From Aestuariivita sp. (GTDB lineage: Bacteria > Pseudomonadota > Alphaproteobacteria > Rhodobacterales > Rhodobacteraceae): DNA of 64,000 nt. The notes beneath the pieces were generated by a model, which saw only the letters and a program-made list of their open reading frames with translations, was not told the origin of the DNA and did no database searches. Shown one piece after another: positions 24,002 to 33,141 of the stretch (positions are counted from its first letter, which is position 1; the number at the start of each line of letters is the position of its first letter). The stretch covers positions 186,001 through 250,000 of the forward strand of contig JAGYKE010000004.1 in NCBI GenBank assembly GCA_018401465.1, written 5' to 3'. The translations under genes and the position numbers were made by a program.

Positions 24002-24049
24002 TGCACAAAATTTGCACAAAAATGTCATGTTGATGAAAATTTGTGCAAA
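24002..24049. promoter_or_regulatory. Three TTTGTGCA motifs upstream of glnK
   Basis: The minus strand carries TTTGTGCA at 24020-24013 and 24009-24002, one helical turn (11 bases) apart; the plus strand carries it at 24040-24047, so 24011-24020 and 24040-24049 form a 10-base inverted repeat. GTGCA/TGCAC is the half-site of NtrC boxes in other bacteria. The block is AT-rich in GC-rich surroundings and lies between the divergent glnK and PBP1A genes. Confidence 0.5.
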
Positions 24050-24140
24050 ACAAGGATTGTCCTGCCGGGAATGGTCCTCTCAACAAATGCCGGCGGGCAG
24101 GCTATGGTCCACACCAAAGCAGGTCCGGGCAGGGCAGAAC

Positions 24141-24361
24141 ATGGGTGATTCACGGCGAGGCAAGCCGCTGGTTGCGGACCGGCGCTATCCTTCGGGCAGG
24201 GCCGCGCAGACGCGCGCGCCCCGCAAGCCGCGCGCGCCGCGCCGCAAGGGGGGCGGCGGGGTCGGGGCCCGCGCCGGGGCGGTATTCTGGGCGCGATCCT
24301 ATACCTGCCGCTGCTTGTCCTGCGGCTGGTCTGGGCGCTGACCTGGCGGCTGACGGCCATC
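24141..24361 (+). other. Out-of-frame N-terminal part of the PBP1A gene
   Basis: ATG 24141 opens MGDSRRGKPLVADRRYPSGR and a very basic tail (PRKPRAPRRKGG), the kind of cytoplasmic N-terminus class A PBPs have here, but the frame leaves the main gene after a run of six G (24248-24253). Adding one G would continue as RRKGGRRGRGPRRGGILGAI and join the membrane segment and the rest of PBP1A without a break. Either a real one-base deletion or a homopolymer reading error. Confidence 0.7.
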
Positions 24362-26323
24362 GTGGCGGTTCTGGTCGGGCTTGCGGTGGGGTATGTCTAT
24401 TCCACGCTGCCGGCAGCGGATGCGCTTCTTGACGGGCGGGCGCGCGGGTCGGTCACCATCCTCGACCGCGACGGTCAGGTCTTTGCATGGCGCGGCGACC
24501 AGTTCGGAGGCGTGGTCACGGCGCGCACGGTGTCGCCCTATCTGAAGGACGCGGTCATCGCGACGGAAGACCGCCGCTTCTATCGCCATTTCGGAATCAG
24601 CCCGCGCGGCGTTGCCAGCGCGGTGCGCATCAACCTCAGCGAAGGGCGCGGACCCTTGTCGGGGCATGGCGGGTCGACCATCACCCAGCAGACCGCCAAG
24701 CTTCTGTGCCTCGGCGAACCCTATGACCCTGCGGGCGGCATGACCGAGGCGGAATACGAAGCTGACTGCCGCCGCACCACGCTTTGGCGCAAGGGGAAGG
24801 AAGCCGTCTTCTCGATCGCGATGGAGGCGAAATACACCAAGGACGAAATCCTCACGATCTACATGAACCGCGCCTTCCTAGGCGCGGGCGCGCGCGGCTT
24901 CGAGGCGGCGAGCCAGCGCTATTTCGGCAAGTCCGCGGCCGAGGTGAACCCGGCCGAGGCGGCGATGCTCGCGGGGCTGCTGGTGGCGCCGACGCGGTTC
25001 GCGCCGACCAACAACCTTGAACGGTCGCAGAACCGTGCCGCGACGATCCTGCGGCTGATGAACGAACAGGGCTATCTGAGCGATGCCGAACGTGCCGAGG
25101 CGACGGCGAACCCCGCACAGTTGTCGCAGGCGGCGGCGGCGCGGGCGGGGGGCTATTTCGCCGATTGGGTGATGTCGTCGGGCCCCGATTACTTCACCCT
25201 CAACACGACCGAGGACGTGATCATCCGCACCACGCTGGACCAGCGGCTCCAGCGTGCGGCGGAAGAAGCGATGCTGGCCGTGTTCGAGACCCAGGTGCGC
25301 GAAGGGTCAAAGGCCGAGGCGGCGATCGTCGTGATGTCGGCGGACGGCGCGGTGCGTGCCATGGTGGGCGGGCGCGACACGAAAGTGGCGGGCGCCTTCA
25401 ACCGTGCGACGCAGGCGCTGCGCCAGACCGGATCGGCCTTCAAGCCCTTCGTCTATGCCGCGGCGCTCGATCTCGGCTATTCGCCGCTCGATATCGTGAT
25501 GGACGAACCCTATTGCCTGACGATCCCGGGATCGGGGGAATGGTGCCCGCGCAACTACACCAACAATTTCTATGGCCGTGTGACGATGGTCGAGGCGCTG
25601 AAGGATTCGCTGAACATCCCGGCGGTGAAGATTTCCGAAAGCGTGGGGCGCGACACGGTCCGCATGGTGGCCAGCCAGTTCGGCATCGACAGCGATCTGG
25701 CGCTGGGTCCGGCACTGGCGCTGGGGGCGTCGGAAGCGACGCTGATCGAAATGGCGGGCGCTTACGCGGGGATCCTGAACGGGGGGTCCATGGTCGAACC
25801 CTACGGGATCGTCGAACTGAGGCTCATGGGTGAGGCAGAGCCGCTGATGCTGACCGAAAGCGGCATCGGCGAACGGGTCATTCAGGAAGACGCCGCGCGG
25901 CAGCTTGTCTGGATGATGGAGAAGGTCATCACCGAAGGGTCGGGCCGCCGCGCCGCGCTGCCCGACCGCCCGGCGGCAGGCAAGACCGGCACGACGCAGG
26001 CGGCGCGGGATGCGTGGTTCGTGGGCTTCACCGCCGACTATGTCGCCGCCGTCTGGATGGGGTATGACGACAACACGCCCCTGACCGGTGTCACCGGCGG
26101 CGGCCTGCCGGCCGAGATCTGGCGCGAAACGATGGTGCGGGTGCATGAGGGTCTGCCCCCCCGCTCGCTGCCCATGTCCCCCCCCGCGGGCGCGGCACAT
26201 CTGCGCGACGGCACCGGCGGGTCGCGCACCGGGGGAAGTCTGCTTGAACGGATGCTGCGCGATATTCTGGGCGGCGGCACAGGCAGCGGCAGCGGCTCGG
26301 GCCAGCCGGCGGCCAGCCGCTGA
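24362..26323 (+). CDS. Class A penicillin-binding protein 1A family (5' end frameshifted)
   Basis: Bifunctional peptidoglycan synthase anchored in the inner membrane. From the in-frame GTG at 24362 there are 653 residues: a partial membrane segment (AVLVGLAVGYVYSTL), a GT51 glycosyltransferase with TEDRRFYRHFGISPRG and GGSTITQQTAKLL, and a transpeptidase with GSAFKPF (SxxK), DSLNIPAVK (SxN) and AGKTGTTQAARDAWFVG (KTG). All catalytic motifs are intact. The start is probably not natural: the true N-terminus appears to begin at 24141 in another frame. The gene stops one base before the converging mlaC stop. Confidence 0.9.
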   Translation: MAVLVGLAVGYVYSTLPAADALLDGRARGSVTILDRDGQVFAWRGDQFGGVVTARTVSPYLKDAVIATEDRRFYRHFGISPRGVASAVRINLSEGRGPLSGHGGSTITQQTAKLLCLGEPYDPAGGMTEAEYEADCRRTTLWRKGKEAVFSIAMEAKYTKDEILTIYMNRAFLGAGARGFEAASQRYFGKSAAEVNPAEAAMLAGLLVAPTRFAPTNNLERSQNRAATILRLMNEQGYLSDAERAEATANPAQLSQAAAARAGGYFADWVMSSGPDYFTLNTTEDVIIRTTLDQRLQRAAEEAMLAVFETQVREGSKAEAAIVVMSADGAVRAMVGGRDTKVAGAFNRATQALRQTGSAFKPFVYAAALDLGYSPLDIVMDEPYCLTIPGSGEWCPRNYTNNFYGRVTMVEALKDSLNIPAVKISESVGRDTVRMVASQFGIDSDLALGPALALGASEATLIEMAGAYAGILNGGSMVEPYGIVELRLMGEAEPLMLTESGIGERVIQEDAARQLVWMMEKVITEGSGRRAALPDRPAAGKTGTTQAARDAWFVGFTADYVAAVWMGYDDNTPLTGVTGGGLPAEIWRETMVRVHEGLPPRSLPMSPPAGAAHLRDGTGGSRTGGSLLERMLRDILGGGTGSGSGSGQPAASR

Positions 26324-26324
26324 C

Positions 26325-26909
26325 TTACAGCGACCGCAGGTCGGCGATCAGCTGGTCGATATTGCCCTTGCGCCGGTCGAGAAGCGCACCGATTTCTGTC
26401 CGTTCGGTCAGCAACATGTTCACCCCTTCGATGAACATGTTGAAGAACAGGTCGCGCCCGGTGCGGTCCGAGACATGGAACGTCACATTGAACGGCGCCT
26501 GACCCTGCAGATAGGCGATGGTGTCGACCTCGAACCAGTTCTTGACCTGACGCACGCCCGTCACCTCGAGCCGCCCGCCGATGAATTCGCGGAAACGCCG
26601 TCCGTACTTGCGCGCGATATAGGTCTGGAACGCGTCGGAAAACGCCTTCTTCTGCGCTGCCGTTGCACGGCGGGCATCGACCCCCATTGCGCTGGCCGAG
26701 ATGTAGGACGTGTCGCTGTAGCGCGCGAAGATGCGTTCGAAATCGCTGTACATCGCGGTTTCGGACTTGCCCGAGGCGATGACGGCGTTGACGTCCGCCA
26801 CCACGCCGTCGATCAGCGACCTTGCCCGCGCCTCGGTCAGGGCCAGGGCGGGGACAGGTGCGAATGCCCCCATGGCGGCCATCGCAAGAAGCAGGTCACG
26901 GCGTTTCAT
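26325..26909 (-). CDS. mlaC: Phospholipid-binding protein MlaC family
   Basis: Periplasmic carrier in the Mla pathway that moves phospholipid between MlaA at the outer membrane and the MlaFEDB transporter. The 194-residue product has a twin-Arg-like signal (MKRRDLLLAMAAMGAFAPVPALA) and the family helices and strands: DFERIFARYSD, KKAFSDAFQTYIARKYGRRF, WFEVDTIAYL. It follows mlaA by 3 bases. The MlaFEDB genes are not in the window. Confidence 0.9.
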   Translation of the reverse strand: MKRRDLLLAMAAMGAFAPVPALALTEARARSLIDGVVADVNAVIASGKSETAMYSDFERIFARYSDTSYISASAMGVDARRATAAQKKAFSDAFQTYIARKYGRRFREFIGGRLEVTGVRQVKNWFEVDTIAYLQGQAPFNVTFHVSDRTGRDLFFNMFIEGVNMLLTERTEIGALLDRRKGNIDQLIADLRSL

Positions 26910-26912
26910 GTC

Positions 26913-27668
26913 TCAGAACCCCTCGGTGTCCAGTTCGAACGGATCGATGTCGTTGCCGGGATCGTCCGCACCCAGTTCGAACCTGCGGTTCTGCAGGTAG
27001 ATCAGGCGCAGCTGGGCATAGCTGTCGGCGCTTTCATACAGGATCGAATCGACCGTGTCCGAGAACCGGTTGCGATCGCTCAGCCGCGATCCGGCCGACG
27101 CGACCGTGCCGATTCCGTTCTCGGGGCTGTCCAGCGCATAGCTGAGCGGGTTGGTGAACAGATCGACCAGCCGCCCGAAGGCTTCACGTTCGGTGGCGGG
27201 CCCAAGGAAGGGCAGTTCCAGATAGGCCCCTTCGCGCACGCCCCAGACATGCAGCGTTTCGCCGAAATCGGCGTCGGGTTCCTCGAACTCGAACGCGGTG
27301 GCGACGTCGATCAGACCGCCGAAGCCGAAGATCGTGTTCACGAAGAACCGCGAGAAGGAAATGCCCACGGTTTCCAGATCAGCCTGAAGCAGGCCGTTCA
27401 CCATCACGCTGGGCTGCGAGAAATTGCGCGCGAAATTGCCCACGACGGTTTCCGCTTCGTCCGGCAAAAGGGCGGAATATCCCTTGGACGCCGGGCGGAC
27501 CAGCGCCTGATCAAGCCCGCGGTTGAAGGCATGGAAGCGGCGGTTCTGTTCTTCGTATGGGTCGAAGACGCCGTCGGCCGGCATCACGCCGCCCGGTGGC
27601 GCCGAACAGGCGCCAAGCGTCGCAACAGCGACGATGGCGGCGATGGGCAGGGGGCGGAAGGCGGTCAT
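26913..27668 (-). CDS. mlaA: Outer-membrane lipoprotein MlaA (VacJ)
   Basis: Removes misplaced phospholipid from the outer leaflet of the outer membrane. The 251-residue product has a lipobox (TLGACSAP, Cys near 21) and the conserved FDPYEEQNRRFHAFNRGLD, RFFVNTIFGFGGLIDVA and LPFLGPATEREAFG. The ATG at 27668 places the lipobox correctly; an open frame upstream lacks similarity. First gene of an mlaA-mlaC unit. Confidence 0.94.
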   Translation of the reverse strand: MTAFRPLPIAAIVAVATLGACSAPPGGVMPADGVFDPYEEQNRRFHAFNRGLDQALVRPASKGYSALLPDEAETVVGNFARNFSQPSVMVNGLLQADLETVGISFSRFFVNTIFGFGGLIDVATAFEFEEPDADFGETLHVWGVREGAYLELPFLGPATEREAFGRLVDLFTNPLSYALDSPENGIGTVASAGSRLSDRNRFSDTVDSILYESADSYAQLRLIYLQNRRFELGADDPGNDIDPFELDTEGF

Positions 27669-27975
27669 GGGCGGCAGGATTCGGTCTTTGACGTCTGTTT
27701 GAAGCTCTAGGTAAAGCAAATCCCGCCCGCTCCAACCCCGAAGGGTATCGCCGGACGTGTCATGTGGCTGCAATGCGACAGATGCATAAGAATTCACCGT
27801 GGCACGGATGCGCGGCGGGTGCAGCCGGGAAAGTGGCCCCTGACGCATAAGTGTTGCAAAAGTTCGGGAAATTCTCCCCCGAACAGGGGGTGCGGGCCAG
27901 GGTGATTGGGTCTTCCGCAGGCAGACGATCCCCGCTAGCGTCCCGCCCGACCGACAAGAGAGGGGAAAGTCCACC
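27669..27975. other. Divergent intergenic region, mlaA/ridA
   Basis: 307 bases between two divergent genes with no gene that I can support. A 22-codon ATG frame at about 27782 (MHKNSPWHG...) has no ribosome site or recognisable product. GACAAGAGAGGGG at 27954-27966 is the ridA ribosome-site region. No clear operator or hairpin stands out. Confidence 0.5.
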
Positions 27976-28434
27976 ATGAGCATCGAGAATCGTCTGGCAG
28001 AGCTGGGCGTCACCCTGCCCGAAGCGCCCGCACCCGCGGCCAATTACGTGCCCTTCGTGCAGGTGGGCGACATCGTCTACGTCTCGGGCCAGATCTCGAA
28101 TGGACCCGACGGGTTCATCAAGGGCAAGCTGGGCGTCGACATGGATGTGGCCGCCGGTGCCGCCGCCGCGCGGACCTGCGCGATCAGCCTTCTGGCGCAG
28201 GTCAAGGCGGCCTGCGGCGGCGATCTCGGCCGCCTCGTGCGGGTCGTCAAGCTGACGGGCTTCGTCAATTCGACCGCCGATTTCACCGACCAGCCCAAGG
28301 TGATCAACGGCGCGTCCGACTTCCTCGTCGAGGTGCTGGGCGACGCGGGCCGTCATGCGCGGTCGGCGGTGTCGGCGGCGGCGCTGCCGCTGGGCGTCGC
28401 GGTCGAGATCGAAGGCATCTTCCAGATCCGATGA
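27976..28434 (+). CDS. RidA/YjgF-YER057c family protein
   Basis: Family of small trimeric enzymes that hydrolyse reactive enamines/imines formed by PLP enzymes. The 152-residue product is the longer subgroup (MSIENRLAELGVTLPEAPAP) with YVSGQISNGPDGFIKGKLG, VVKLTGFVNSTADF and ARSAVSAAALPLGVAVEIE. The canonical Arg of RidA proper lies in HARSAVS. First gene of a tight unit; its TGA overlaps the ATG of the phosphodiesterase gene (ATGA). Confidence 0.9.
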   Translation: MSIENRLAELGVTLPEAPAPAANYVPFVQVGDIVYVSGQISNGPDGFIKGKLGVDMDVAAGAAAARTCAISLLAQVKAACGGDLGRLVRVVKLTGFVNSTADFTDQPKVINGASDFLVEVLGDAGRHARSAVSAAALPLGVAVEIEGIFQIR

Positions 28435-29201
28435 CCCCCCCCCTGCCCGCCATCTTCCTTGGCCCGCCCATCGCGCACCGTGCCCTGCACGACCGCGCGG
28501 CGGGACGCCCCGAAAACAGCCGCGCCGCGATCAGCGCGGCTGTCGCGGCGGGCTACGGGATCGAGATCGACCTGCAGCTTTCCGCTGACGGGCGGGCGAT
28601 GGTCTTTCACGACTACGATCTCAAGCGCCTGACCGCCGAAACGGGCCCCGTCCGCCAGCGCAGCGCCGCCGATCTGGGCCGCATCGCGCTGACGGACAGC
28701 GGCGGCGAAGGCATCCCGACGCTGGACGAAGTTCTGGCCATCGTCGCGGGCCGCGTGCCCCTTCTGGTCGAAATCAAGGATCAGGACGGTGCCATGGGCG
28801 ACAACGTGGGTGCGCTTGAACGCGCGGCCGCTGCAGCCTTGCAGGGATATGACGGCCCCGTCGCGGTCATGTCCTTCAATCCCCACAGCGTGGCGGCCTT
28901 CGCCGCGCTGATGCCGGACGTCCCGCGCGGGCTGACCACCAGCGCCTATGACCCCGCCGACTGGCCCCTGCCCGGCCCGGTCTGCGACAGGCTGCGCGAC
29001 ATCCCCGATCTTGACCGCGTCGGCGCCAGCTTCATCAGCCACGAGGCCGGGGATCTGTTGCGCCCCCGGGTGCAGGACCTGCGCGCGGGCGGCCTGCCGG
29101 TCCTGTGCTGGACCATCCGGTCAGAAGAGCAGGACCGCGCCGTGCGTATCCTTGCCGACAACGTCACCTTCGAAGGCTATGCCGCCAAGGCCCCGACTTG
29201 A
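28431..29201 (+). CDS. Glycerophosphodiester phosphodiesterase family protein
   Basis: TIM-barrel enzyme releasing glycerol-3-phosphate from glycerophosphodiesters. The 256-residue product has the active-site pattern IAHRALHDRAAGRPENSRAA (HR and EN), IEIDLQLSADGRAMVFHDYDL (ExD and HD) and LVEIKDQDG. No signal peptide, so cytoplasmic. Start overlaps the upstream stop. Confidence 0.9.
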   Translation: MTPPLPAIFLGPPIAHRALHDRAAGRPENSRAAISAAVAAGYGIEIDLQLSADGRAMVFHDYDLKRLTAETGPVRQRSAADLGRIALTDSGGEGIPTLDEVLAIVAGRVPLLVEIKDQDGAMGDNVGALERAAAAALQGYDGPVAVMSFNPHSVAAFAALMPDVPRGLTTSAYDPADWPLPGPVCDRLRDIPDLDRVGASFISHEAGDLLRPRVQDLRAGGLPVLCWTIRSEEQDRAVRILADNVTFEGYAAKAPT

Positions 29202-29259
29202 TCGCCGGGGCGGCTAGCCCAGATAAAGACGCGCACATTACCGGAAAGTCCGACGCGCC

Positions 29260-30447
29260 TTGACCCGTTCCGCCATCGACATCCGCGTTCTGGGATCGCT
29301 GTCCCGGATCGACCCCGCCGCGTGGGACGCCTGCGCCTGCCCTGAAACGGCGGATGGCGGCCGCCCCGTTGATCCCTTCACCACGCACCGCTTCCTCAAG
29401 GCGCTGGAAGACAGCCGGTCGGTCGGCCCCGGCACCGGCTGGCAGCCGCAATACCTCGCCGCCTATGACAGCGACGACCTGATCGGCGTGGCGCCGATGT
29501 ATGCCAAATCGCACAGCCAGGGCGAATACATCTTCGATCACAACTGGGCGCATGCCTATGAACGCGCGGGCGGGCAGTATTACCCCAAGCTGCAGATCGC
29601 GGTGCCCCACACCCCCGCCACCGGACGCCGCCTGCTGGTCCGCCCCGACCGGGCCGAGGTTGCGCAGTCGGCGCTCGTGCAGGGCGCGGTGCAATTGGCC
29701 GCCGACAACCAGCTCTCCTCACTCCACATCACCTTCTGTACCGCTGCCGAAGCCGCCGCAGGGCACGAGATGGGGCTGATGCACCGCATCACCCAGCAAT
29801 TTCACTGGGAAAACCGGGGATACGGCAGCTTCGACGATTTCCTCGCCGACCTGTCCTCGCGCAAGCGCAAGAACATCCGCAAGGAACGGGCCGAGGCCAA
29901 CGATTTCGACGGCGAGATCGAGGTCCTCACCGGCGACGCCCTGCAACCCCACCACTGGGACGCCTTCTGGGACTTCTATCAGGACACCGGCGCGCGCAAA
30001 TGGGGCACGCCCTACCTGACGCGGCGCTTCTTCGACGAAGTGCAGGCGCATCTGCGCGACGACGCCGTCCTGATGCTGGCGCGCGGGCGCGACGGCTACT
30101 TTGCCGGGGCGCTGAATTTCGCGGGGCGCGACACGCTTTATGGCCGCTACTGGGGCTGCACGCGTCACCAGCCCTGCCTGCATTTTGAGCTGTGCTATTA
30201 CCGCGCCATCGACTGGGCGCTGGCCCATGGCCAGACCCGGGTCGAGGCGGGCGCGCAGGGCGAACACAAGCTGGCGCGCGGCTATCTTCCGGTGCAGACG
30301 CATTCGCTGCACTGGGTGGGCGACCCCGGTTTCCGCGACGCCATCGAACGCTATCTGGTGGCCGAACGCCGCGCGATGGAGCAGGATATCGAGGTGCTCA
30401 CCGATTACGGCCCCTTCAGGAAGATCGAGGTGGAGGAACAGCAATGA
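29260..30447 (+). CDS. GNAT family N-acetyltransferase (DUF482/COG3146)
   Basis: A 395-residue protein of the FemX-like GNAT family COG3146, of unknown substrate. Marks are the repeated GNAT folds with [57 protein letters not shown] and [15 protein letters not shown]. The start is taken as TTG at 29260, giving [15 protein letters not shown]; there is a CCGGAAAG stretch upstream. Its stop overlaps the next start (ATGA). Confidence 0.87.
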   Translation: MTRSAIDIRVLGSLSRIDPAAWDACACPETADGGRPVDPFTTHRFLKALEDSRSVGPGTGWQPQYLAAYDSDDLIGVAPMYAKSHSQGEYIFDHNWAHAYERAGGQYYPKLQIAVPHTPATGRRLLVRPDRAEVAQSALVQGAVQLAADNQLSSLHITFCTAAEAAAGHEMGLMHRITQQFHWENRGYGSFDDFLADLSSRKRKNIRKERAEANDFDGEIEVLTGDALQPHHWDAFWDFYQDTGARKWGTPYLTRRFFDEVQAHLRDDAVLMLARGRDGYFAGALNFAGRDTLYGRYWGCTRHQPCLHFELCYYRAIDWALAHGQTRVEAGAQGEHKLARGYLPVQTHSLHWVGDPGFRDAIERYLVAERRAMEQDIEVLTDYGPFRKIEVEEQQ

Positions 30448-30740
30448 CCGAACGTCTGTCCGAAGAAACCCGTGGTCCGCTTCTGGACCCTCTCTTCGCC
30501 GCTGGCTGGGCCATGGTGGATGGCCGCGACGCCATCGCGAAGACCTACCAGTTCGACAATTTTGTCGATGCCTTCGGATGGATGACCCGCGTCGCCATCT
30601 GGGCCGAGAAATGGGACCATCACCCGGAATGGTCCAACGTCTACAAGACGGTTCAGGTCACGCTCACCACCCATGACGTGGGCGGTCTGTCGTCGCTTGA
30701 CGCAAAGCTGGCCCGCAAGATGGACGCTTTGGCGGGCTGA
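30444..30740 (+). CDS. phhB: 4a-hydroxytetrahydrobiopterin dehydratase (PCD/DCoH)
   Basis: Dehydrates 4a-hydroxytetrahydropterin formed by aromatic amino-acid hydroxylases. The 98-residue product shows the PCD pattern: [40 protein letters not shown] (His pair and W) and [16 protein letters not shown]. No phenylalanine hydroxylase gene is in the window, so the role here is open. Translationally coupled to the acetyltransferase gene. Confidence 0.93.
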   Translation: MTERLSEETRGPLLDPLFAAGWAMVDGRDAIAKTYQFDNFVDAFGWMTRVAIWAEKWDHHPEWSNVYKTVQVTLTTHDVGGLSSLDAKLARKMDALAG

Positions 30741-30745
30741 GACGC

Positions 30746-30773
30746 AAAGGCCCCCGGTCTGCCGGGGGCCTTT
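30746..30773. terminator. Bidirectional terminator
   Basis: AAAGGCCCCCGG (30746-30757), TCTG loop, CCGGGGGCCTTT (30762-30773). Flanking A and T runs let it serve both the PCD gene and the converging peroxiredoxin gene. Confidence 0.9.
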
Positions 30774-30783
30774 GCCTTTCACA

Positions 30784-31272
30784 TCACATCGCTGCGAGAA
30801 GTCCTTCGCCCGCGGTCACCTCGCAGACGCCGGGGCCAGCTTCCTCGTGCAGAAGCGTGATGGTGCCATCCTCGACCAGCATGGCATAGCGCTTCGACCG
30901 GGCGATCAGCCCGGCGGGGGGCGCGTCGAAAGCCATGCCCATCGCCTTGGTGAACTCGCTCTGTGCGTCCGCCAGCATGGTCAGACCGGCGGCCGTGGCA
31001 CCCGTCGCCTCGCCCCAGGCCTTCATCACGAAGGGGTCGTTGACCGAGACGCAGATGATCTCGTCCACACCCTTGGCGGCGAACTGGTCCTTCGTGCGCA
31101 CGAAAGACGGCACATGCGCCGAATGGCAGGTCGGCGTGAATGCGCCCGGCACGGCGAAGATCACCACCTTGCGGCCCTTGGTGGTGTCGGCGACCGACAC
31201 CGCTTCCGGGCCTTTCTCGCCCAGCTTGACAAGGGTGGCGTCTGGCAGTCTGTCGCCTTGTGAAATGGTCAT
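30784..31272 (-). CDS. Peroxiredoxin, Prx5/redoxin type
   Basis: Thiol peroxidase reducing H2O2 and alkyl hydroperoxides. The 162-residue product has the peroxidatic cysteine C49 in VPGAFTPTCHSAHVPSF and the Prx5-type SVNDPFVMKAWGE and GPGVCEVTAGEGLLAAM. A second cysteine near 150 (GVCEV) may resolve. ATG 31272 follows GGAGAGAGGG. Confidence 0.92.
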   Translation of the reverse strand: MTISQGDRLPDATLVKLGEKGPEAVSVADTTKGRKVVIFAVPGAFTPTCHSAHVPSFVRTKDQFAAKGVDEIICVSVNDPFVMKAWGEATGATAAGLTMLADAQSEFTKAMGMAFDAPPAGLIARSKRYAMLVEDGTITLLHEEAGPGVCEVTAGEGLLAAM

Positions 31273-31359
31273 GGGCCCTCTCTCCCTGATTGCGTTATCC
31301 GGTGGCCAGCATATAGAGTCGGCCCGGGCCGCAGGCCAGCGAAATCAGGGGGACAGGCC

Positions 31360-32568
31360 ATGTCGGGGATCGTTGTCGTGGGCGCTGGACAGGCCGGTGC
31401 ATCGCTCGTGGGCGAATTGCGCAAGCAGGGCTATGACGGCGCGATCACGCTTGTCGGTGACGAACCCGTGCCGCCCTATCAGCGCCCGCCGCTCTCCAAG
31501 GCCTATCTGCTGGGAGAGATGGCGCTGGAACGGCTCTTCCTGCGCCCGGCCTCGGTCTATGCCGACCAGAACATCGCGCTGCGGCTCGGCGCGCCGGTCA
31601 CCGCGATCGACCGCGCGGCAAAGACGGTCACGGTGGGCGGCGACGTCATCCCCTATGATCAGCTGGCGCTCACCACCGGGTCGCGCCCGCGCCGCCTGCC
31701 CGCCGCGATCGGGGGCGATCTGGATGGCGTCTTCGTCGTGCGCACGCTGGCCGACGTCGATGCCATGGCGCCCCACATGCGCGACGGCGCGCGCGCGCTG
31801 ATCGTCGGCGGCGGCTATATCGGGCTCGAAGCGGCGGCCGTCGCGCGCAAGCTGGGCGTCGAGGTGACGCTGGTCGAAATGGCCGACCGCATCCTGGGCC
31901 GTGTCGCGGCACCCGAGACGGCGGATTACTTCCGCGACCTCCACCAAAGCCACGGCGTCACCATCCGCGAAGGCGTGGGCCTTGTCCGGCTTACCGGCGA
32001 AGGCCGCGTCACCGGCGCGGAACTGACCGACGGGACGACACTGCCGGTCGATCTGGTCATCGCGGGCGTGGGCATCGCCCCCGATACGGCACTTGCCGAG
32101 GCAGCGGGCCTCGCCATCGACAACGGGATCGCGGTCGACGCGCAGGGCCGCACGTCGGACCCGGCGATCTGGGCTGCGGGCGATTGCTGTTCCTTCCCGC
32201 ATGGCGACGGGCGGCTCCGGCTCGAAAGCGTTCCGAACGCCATCGACATGGCTGAATGCGTCGCCCGAAACATGCTGGGGGCGGGCGAAACCTATATCCC
32301 CCGGCCCTGGTTCTGGTCGGACCAATACGACGTCAAGCTGCAGATCGCGGGGCTCAACACCGGCTATGACCGGATCGTGACGCGGCCCGGCCCGGGCCTC
32401 ACGCGGTCCTTCTGGTATTTCCGGGGCGACCGGCTGCTCGCCGTCGACGCGATGAACGATCCGCGCGGCTACATGATCGGCAAGCGGCTGATCGAGGCGG
32501 GCAAATCCCCCGACCCCGCCGCGCTTGCCGATCCGGCGACCGACCTCAAGGCACTGCTCGCGGCGTGA
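31360..32568 (+). CDS. NAD(P)/FAD-dependent ferredoxin reductase-like protein
   Basis: A 402-residue flavoprotein of the putidaredoxin/rhodocoxin reductase group, passing electrons from NAD(P)H to a 2Fe-2S ferredoxin. It shows VVVGAGQAGASLV (FAD), PPYQRPPLSKAYL, LIVGGGYIGLEAAAVARKLG (NAD), AAGDC and the C-terminal RPWFWSDQYDVKLQIAGL. No ferredoxin or P450 gene is adjacent. The stop overlaps the rsmD GTG start. Confidence 0.88.
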   Translation: MSGIVVVGAGQAGASLVGELRKQGYDGAITLVGDEPVPPYQRPPLSKAYLLGEMALERLFLRPASVYADQNIALRLGAPVTAIDRAAKTVTVGGDVIPYDQLALTTGSRPRRLPAAIGGDLDGVFVVRTLADVDAMAPHMRDGARALIVGGGYIGLEAAAVARKLGVEVTLVEMADRILGRVAAPETADYFRDLHQSHGVTIREGVGLVRLTGEGRVTGAELTDGTTLPVDLVIAGVGIAPDTALAEAAGLAIDNGIAVDAQGRTSDPAIWAAGDCCSFPHGDGRLRLESVPNAIDMAECVARNMLGAGETYIPRPWFWSDQYDVKLQIAGLNTGYDRIVTRPGPGLTRSFWYFRGDRLLAVDAMNDPRGYMIGKRLIEAGKSPDPAALADPATDLKALLAA

Positions 32569-33128
32569 GGATCATCGCGGGCCGCTTCCGGGGGCGCCGC
32601 CTCGCCGCGCTGGGCAAGGGGGATGCCGAGGCGCATCTGCGCCCCACGCCCGACCGCGTGCGCGAAAGCCTGTTCAGCATCCTCACCCATATGGACGTGA
32701 TCGAAGGCGCGCAGGTCCTCGATCTCTTCGCAGGCACCGGCGCGCTGGGGCTCGAGGCGCTGTCGCGCGGCGCGGCGTCCGTCGCCTTCATCGACCGGGG
32801 CCGCATTGCCCAGCGCCTCATCGCCGAGAACATCCGCCTGACCGGCGCGGAGGCTGCCCGCCTTCTGCCCCGCGACGCGATGCGCCCCGGCCCCTGCGAC
32901 GGGCCGCCCGCGACGCTTGTCTTTCTCGACCCGCCCTATGGGCAGGGGCTGGGCACCCCCGCCCTCACCGCTGCCGCAGATGGCGGCTGGATCGCCCCCG
33001 GCGCGACCGTGGTCTGGGAAGAGGCCACCCTGCAGGACCCACCCCCGGGCTTCGCCCTGACCGACCGCCGCCGCTTCGGCGACACCCATGTCACGCTTCT
33101 GCGGTTCGGCGATCCGGGCGCTGCGTGA
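32565..33128 (+). CDS. rsmD: 16S rRNA (guanine966-N2)-methyltransferase RsmD
   Basis: SAM-dependent enzyme modifying G966 of 16S rRNA. The 187-residue product has the family start MRIIAGRFRGRRL, the RPTPDRVRESLFSIL signature, the SAM loop LDLFAGTGALGLEALSRGA and the catalytic LDPPYG. Starts at GTG 32565, overlapping the upstream TGA. Confidence 0.95.
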   Translation: MRIIAGRFRGRRLAALGKGDAEAHLRPTPDRVRESLFSILTHMDVIEGAQVLDLFAGTGALGLEALSRGAASVAFIDRGRIAQRLIAENIRLTGAEAARLLPRDAMRPGPCDGPPATLVFLDPPYGQGLGTPALTAAADGGWIAPGATVVWEEATLQDPPPGFALTDRRRFGDTHVTLLRFGDPGAA

Positions 33129-33141
33129 TAGACTGCCGGTC

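Noticed and set aside
23888..24028. Upstream extension of glnK
   Set aside because: The GTG at 23887 gives the canonical PII start with a ribosome site; the upstream residues have no similarity.
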